A stretch of 26,923 nucleotides of DNA from positions 1 to 26,923 of the forward strand of contig CAYVAT010000040.1 in NCBI GenBank assembly GCA_964449165.1, given 5' to 3'. Source of the DNA: CAYSCW01 sp964449165 (GTDB lineage: Bacteria > Acidobacteriota > Aminicenantia > Aminicenantales > Aminicenantaceae). Positions within the stretch are counted from its first letter, which is position 1. The number at the start of each line of letters is the position of its first letter. Made by a program: the position numbers and the translations under genes. The notes below the pieces were generated by a model. It saw nothing but the letters and a program-made list of their open reading frames with translations, was not told where the DNA came from and searched no databases. Positions 24,055-26,923 of the stretch are shown here, piece after piece.

Positions 24055-25734
24055 ATGAAAGAGAAATGGCAAAGGACAGCTTTAATCTTTGTTCTTTTAT
24101 TACTTCTATCCTGTGCCCCAAGGAAAAAGGTTCCATTTACACCAGAGCAAATTGCCGAATTTGGCAATAAAATAAAGAAAGCCCAAGTTCTATTTAATCG
24201 AGGAAGTTATTCCTGTCTGAAAAAAGCGCTTCACATCTTTGAGGAACTCCTCGATTTTCCTCCTTATCAAAAATTAGCTAGAGAAAATCTGGTTAAAACG
24301 GCCATCCTCTTGTGCCTGAGAGAAAACGAAATCGGAGTTATAAACAACAAATATTTCACCACTGCCAATGAGCATGTCCGGTCTTTTCCTTCTCTCTCTC
24401 AGTATTCCACTTGTTTAGAATTTGTCAAGGTAAGTTCGACAAGAACCAGGGGAGCATTATCCAATCCTCTCGAAATCCAATCAATTGAAAATTTTTTTAA
24501 TTGGCTGAAAACAAACGCCAATTCCTTTGCCTCCCAGTTAAGAGAAAAAGCAGAATCTGATGTGTTCTCTGCCTATATCTATATTTCTCTCTATTCAGAA
24601 TTCCATTATCATATTAACGACAAAGACGATCTTTCCCGTTTACTTAAAATATTTCCCGATTCACCATTAATCTTTTATAAGCTCGCTATCTCTCAAGAAG
24701 TCAACCCCAGAAGCTTGAAGGAACTCATCATAAAAGAGCCTTCCTTTTATGAAGCCTACTTCTTCCTAGGAAAAACAGACCTTATGTTTGGGAAAATTCT
24801 TACAGCCGAGAAAAATTTATTGAGAGCTTATGAACACTTTCCCAGCTCCATTTCATTAATGAGTTCCTTGAGTAAGGTTTATTTTGCTCTCGAAGAAATG
24901 GAAGAATGCCTCGAATATAACCAAAAAATATTGCAGCTCTCACAAGATTACAGAGATGCTCTTTTGGGAAAAGCCATTTGCCTGAGTTATTTAGGGCGAA
25001 GTGAAGAAGCAATTAAAGCCCTCAACAGGATTCTTGAGCTCAGTACATACCTCATGGGAGAAACCTATTACTGGCTGGCCTGGAATCGGAATGAGCTCGA
25101 ATATTATCAACAAGCCTGGGAAGATATCGAAAATGCCAAGAAATATCTTATAGGACATCACGAAGTGTTCACTCTTGCGGGTATCATCGCATTCGGCATG
25201 GGTCACTGGGAAGACTCAAAAAAAGAATTCATGGAGGCAATTCGATTGGGCTCGCCGGGTTGTGACCCCTTCTACTATCTAGGAAAACTATATGTCTCCT
25301 GGGAAGATTGGGGACAATCGGCTCTTCATTTTGAAAAGGCTGCTCAATGTCATGAAGGACAAGAAGCAGCCCTTATAGAAAAAATCAGGGAGTTAGAAAG
25401 CTCATCTCTTTCTGAAGAGAGAAAAAGGAAGCTTACAGCAAGAAAAGAGAATCAACTGAGAAAAACCCGCCTGATAAAGGCGACCTGTTTCTACAACGCA
25501 GCCGCAGGTTACTTTAACTGCGGGAAAATGGGGGAGGCTCTTGAGCAGGCTCAAAAAGCATCTCTCAATAAAGCTCTCCAGCAGCGAGCACAGGAGTTGA
25601 TTGCAAGAATCAAGAAGGATAAGAAACTGGGGCGAAATCAGAGAAAACCTTTAAAACCGGCATCTAAAAAAAATATTTACATCTGTAAAGTAATTTTACA
25701 GAGAGAAGCTTCTTCGTTCACCTTATCTATTTGA
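24055..25734 (+). CDS. TPR-repeat lipoprotein
   Basis: A 559-residue lipoprotein. The N-terminus MKEKWQRTALIFVLLLLLSCAP has a basic start, a hydrophobic core and a good lipobox (LLSC, C20), so it should be lipid-anchored outside the inner membrane. From about residue 215 to 440 at least five tetratricopeptide units can be read. Examples are FYEAYFFLGKTDLMFGKILTAEKNLLRAYEHFP, DALLGKAICLSYLGRSEEAIKALNRILELS, ETYYWLAWNRNELEYYQQAWEDIENAKKYL and PFYYLGKLYVSWEDWGQSALHFEKAAQC. A further helical pair (about 480-525) resembles another TPR. The tail is basic. TPR arrays mediate protein binding; no enzyme motif is present. I place the start at ATG 24055, since upstream TTG/CTG codons (24049, 24052) add nothing; no clear ribosome-binding site is visible. 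It precedes the sigma factor by 133 bases. Confidence 0.8.
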   Translation: MKEKWQRTALIFVLLLLLSCAPRKKVPFTPEQIAEFGNKIKKAQVLFNRGSYSCLKKALHIFEELLDFPPYQKLARENLVKTAILLCLRENEIGVINNKYFTTANEHVRSFPSLSQYSTCLEFVKVSSTRTRGALSNPLEIQSIENFFNWLKTNANSFASQLREKAESDVFSAYIYISLYSEFHYHINDKDDLSRLLKIFPDSPLIFYKLAISQEVNPRSLKELIIKEPSFYEAYFFLGKTDLMFGKILTAEKNLLRAYEHFPSSISLMSSLSKVYFALEEMEECLEYNQKILQLSQDYRDALLGKAICLSYLGRSEEAIKALNRILELSTYLMGETYYWLAWNRNELEYYQQAWEDIENAKKYLIGHHEVFTLAGIIAFGMGHWEDSKKEFMEAIRLGSPGCDPFYYLGKLYVSWEDWGQSALHFEKAAQCHEGQEAALIEKIRELESSSLSEERKRKLTARKENQLRKTRLIKATCFYNAAAGYFNCGKMGEALEQAQKASLNKALQQRAQELIARIKKDKKLGRNQRKPLKPASKKNIYICKVILQREASSFTLSI

Positions 25735-25794
25735 AAAAAAATAAATTAAAAACATTTCTTCAGGCACAAAAGTTGCTTTTTATATAAACAGTCG

Positions 25795-25837
25795 GGGAAT
25801 ATTGAGCGTAAAAGCAGTGTTAAGGGAATATTTCCCT
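25795..25837 (+). promoter_or_regulatory. Repeated GGGAATATT motif and palindrome upstream of the ECF sigma gene
   Basis: GGGAATATT occurs at 25795-25803 and again at 25824-25832. The second copy is part of an inverted repeat AGGGAA-TAT-TTCCCT (25823-25837). The GGAAT core resembles an ECF-type -35 element; 16 bases after GGAATA come TGTTAA and GTATAT respectively. Self-activation by the sigma factor is possible but unproven. Confidence 0.3.
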
Positions 25838-25867
25838 GTTTCAACTGTATATATTTTGGGAGCTTGA

Positions 25868-26434
25868 GTGAGGCAAATGGAAAGAATCGATGATAGAAAG
25901 CTTATTTCCAGAGCCAAAGAGGGAGACATGGAGGCCTTTGAAGCTTTGATCAGAAAATACGGAAAAAACATCTATTTTCTCTGCCACGGGATGACCCATG
26001 CCCATCAGTCTGCTGACGATCTCTCTCAAGAAACCTTCATCAAGGCCTATTTTTCTCTGGATAGATTTAAAGACGGGATGAACTTCTACACCTGGATTCG
26101 AAGAATAGCATTGAATACCGCTCTTAATTATCTTGATAAAAGAAAAAGGGAGGAGCCTCTCGGAGAAAGGGAAGATAGAATCACCCACAGTGATTCTTCT
26201 CACAGACAAGAATCGCCTCATGAAGAGCTCCAAAGAAATCAAATGGAACGCAAATTCAAGCATGCTCTGAGGGCTCTTCCTTCTGATCAGAGGGTTGTCT
26301 TTATCTTAAGAACCTATGAAAATCTCAGTTATAAAGAGATATCCCAGACATTGAACATTCCTCAGGGAACAGTGATGTCCCGCCTGAAAAGAGCAAGGGA
26401 AAAAATGAAAGCCCTTCTCTCTGAATACTTATGA
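25868..26434 (+). CDS. ECF-family RNA polymerase sigma factor (RpoE-like)
   Basis: An extracytoplasmic-function sigma factor of 188 residues. Region 2 is LISRAKEGDMEAFEALIRKYGKNIYFLCHGMTHAHQSADDLSQETFIKAYFSLDRF (about 12-68), with the core-binding DDLSQETFIKAY block and FYTWIRRIALNTALNYLDKRKR, which reads the -10 element. Region 4 is ALRALPSDQRVVFILRTYENLSYKEISQTLNIPQGTVMSRLKRAREKMKALL (about 134-185), a helix-turn-helix that reads the -35. GTG 25868 has GGGAG five bases upstream; ATG 25877 is an alternative start three codons later. The next gene starts 11 bases after the stop and carries an anti-sigma zinc finger, so the pair should form a sigma/anti-sigma switch. Confidence 0.93.
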   Translation: MRQMERIDDRKLISRAKEGDMEAFEALIRKYGKNIYFLCHGMTHAHQSADDLSQETFIKAYFSLDRFKDGMNFYTWIRRIALNTALNYLDKRKREEPLGEREDRITHSDSSHRQESPHEELQRNQMERKFKHALRALPSDQRVVFILRTYENLSYKEISQTLNIPQGTVMSRLKRAREKMKALLSEYL

Positions 26435-26445
26435 AGGAGATATTG

Positions 26446-26923
26446 ATGAGTCACAAGAAAATCAAGGATAGATTAGGAGCTTATCTCGACGGAGAGCTCG
26501 ACCAAAAACAGGAGGAAAAGATCAAGAATCACCTGAAATCCTGCTCAAGCTGCAGAGAGGAGCTTGAGATCTTAGAAAAACTCGAAAACCTATCAACCCA
26601 GTTTTTAACTGTCTCTCGAAAAGAGGAGTATTGGGAATTGCTGCCGTCCAGGATTACTACTCAAATAAGAGAAAAAATTTCTGAAACACCACCTAAGGAG
26701 GCTAAAATGTTTCATGATTCATTTATCCGACCGGAAAAAAATATAGGAATGAAAGCTCTAGTCTTTCCCGTCTCGCTGGCAGTCCATGTCATCATGGCAC
26801 TTATTTTAGTGGTTTATCCTCTTCTCACCACCGGGAATCTGCCTCAAGTAGAAATCTACAGCGCATTCCTCGCCCCTCCCCCGCCTCCTCCTCCACCTCC
26901 TCCTCCACCTGCTAAAAAACGTC
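26446..26923 (+). CDS. Anti-sigma zinc-finger protein joined to a TonB-like membrane segment, cut by window edge
   Basis: One open frame of 159 codons runs off the window. Residues 1-40 form a zf-HC2 anti-sigma domain: DRLGAYLDGELDQKQEEKIKNHLKSCSSC with H29-x3-C33-x2-C36, the pattern by which RsrA/ChrR-type proteins bind ECF sigma factors. A linker (about 41-103) leads to one membrane helix (104-126, VFPVSLAVHVIMALILVVYPLL) with S110-x3-H114, the Ser/His spacing of TonB. Then comes EIYSAFLAP and a run of twelve prolines (144-155) before AKKR. Short SxxxH helix plus polyproline is the standard TonB layout, so the missing C-terminus may be a TonB domain. ATG 26446 has AAGGAGA six bases upstream; an in-frame ATG at 26431 overlaps the sigma stop. 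Confidence 0.82.
   Translation, partial: MSHKKIKDRLGAYLDGELDQKQEEKIKNHLKSCSSCREELEILEKLENLSTQFLTVSRKEEYWELLPSRITTQIREKISETPPKEAKMFHDSFIRPEKNIGMKALVFPVSLAVHVIMALILVVYPLLTTGNLPQVEIYSAFLAPPPPPPPPPPPPAKKR

Noticed and set aside
26877..26912. CCT/CCA/CCG run considered as a simple-sequence repeat
   Set aside because: It stays in frame as twelve proline codons using mixed third bases, typical of a TonB-like Pro-rich segment and not of a slippage tract.

Overview
The window looks like a chromosomal segment from a diderm (Gram-negative type) bacterium. Two RND permeases, a Skp/OmpH-like periplasmic protein, lipoproteins, an HflK/HflC pair and a TonB-type membrane segment all imply an outer membrane. 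The six-bladed-propeller lipoprotein, the TPR lipoprotein and the ECF sigma factor next to a TonB-like protein remind me of Acidobacteriota/Aminicenantes genomes. That placement is an impression, not something the sequence proves. I see no phage, transposase, CRISPR array or rRNA.

Layout. 1-2069 (minus): the start-side 392 codons of an ornithine aminotransferase, two tRNA-Ser genes (GGA and CGA) and tadA. 2070-2435: a gap carrying two tandem copies of a hairpin-forming intergenic repeat; a third, partial copy lies at 7996-8025. 2436-5781 (plus): a threonine synthase-like PLP enzyme, then hflK-hflC overlapping by 4 bases. 5795-7941 (minus): two more PLP enzymes, a threonine dehydratase type and an ACC deaminase/D-cysteine desulfhydrase type. 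8064-16318 (minus): an unrecognised 599-residue membrane-anchored protein followed by two RND permeases that overlap by 4 bases. 16519-17058 (plus): the Skp/OmpH-like protein. 17100-22638 (minus): a SIMPL protein, a DegV-DhaL-PAS fusion, a beta-propeller lipoprotein and an HEXXH metallopeptidase-like protein. 22639-23973 (plus): a palindrome-rich promoter driving a winged-helix protein and a nucleotidyltransferase. 24055-26923 (plus): a TPR lipoprotein, an ECF sigma factor, and a gene cut by the window edge that joins an anti-sigma zinc finger to a TonB-like membrane segment and polyproline stretch.

How the genes may work together. HflK/HflC should form a membrane complex that modulates FtsH. 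The two RND permeases are probably translated together and may form a mixed pump, but no membrane-fusion protein or outer-membrane channel is encoded here. The DegV-DhaL fusion carries both the fatty-acid-binding half and the kinase half of a fatty acid kinase in one chain. The winged-helix/nucleotidyltransferase pair resembles a self-regulated toxin-antitoxin cassette. The sigma/anti-sigma-TonB pair suggests envelope signalling in which the anti-sigma protein may itself contact an ExbBD-type motor.

The best leads for something undescribed are the anti-sigma-TonB chimera, the DegV-DhaL-PAS fusion, the nucleotidyltransferase cassette with its dense operator, the 599-residue protein that also has a TonB-like S-x3-H segment, and the dispersed hairpin repeat. 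All functions are inferred from sequence motifs read by eye; no database search was possible.
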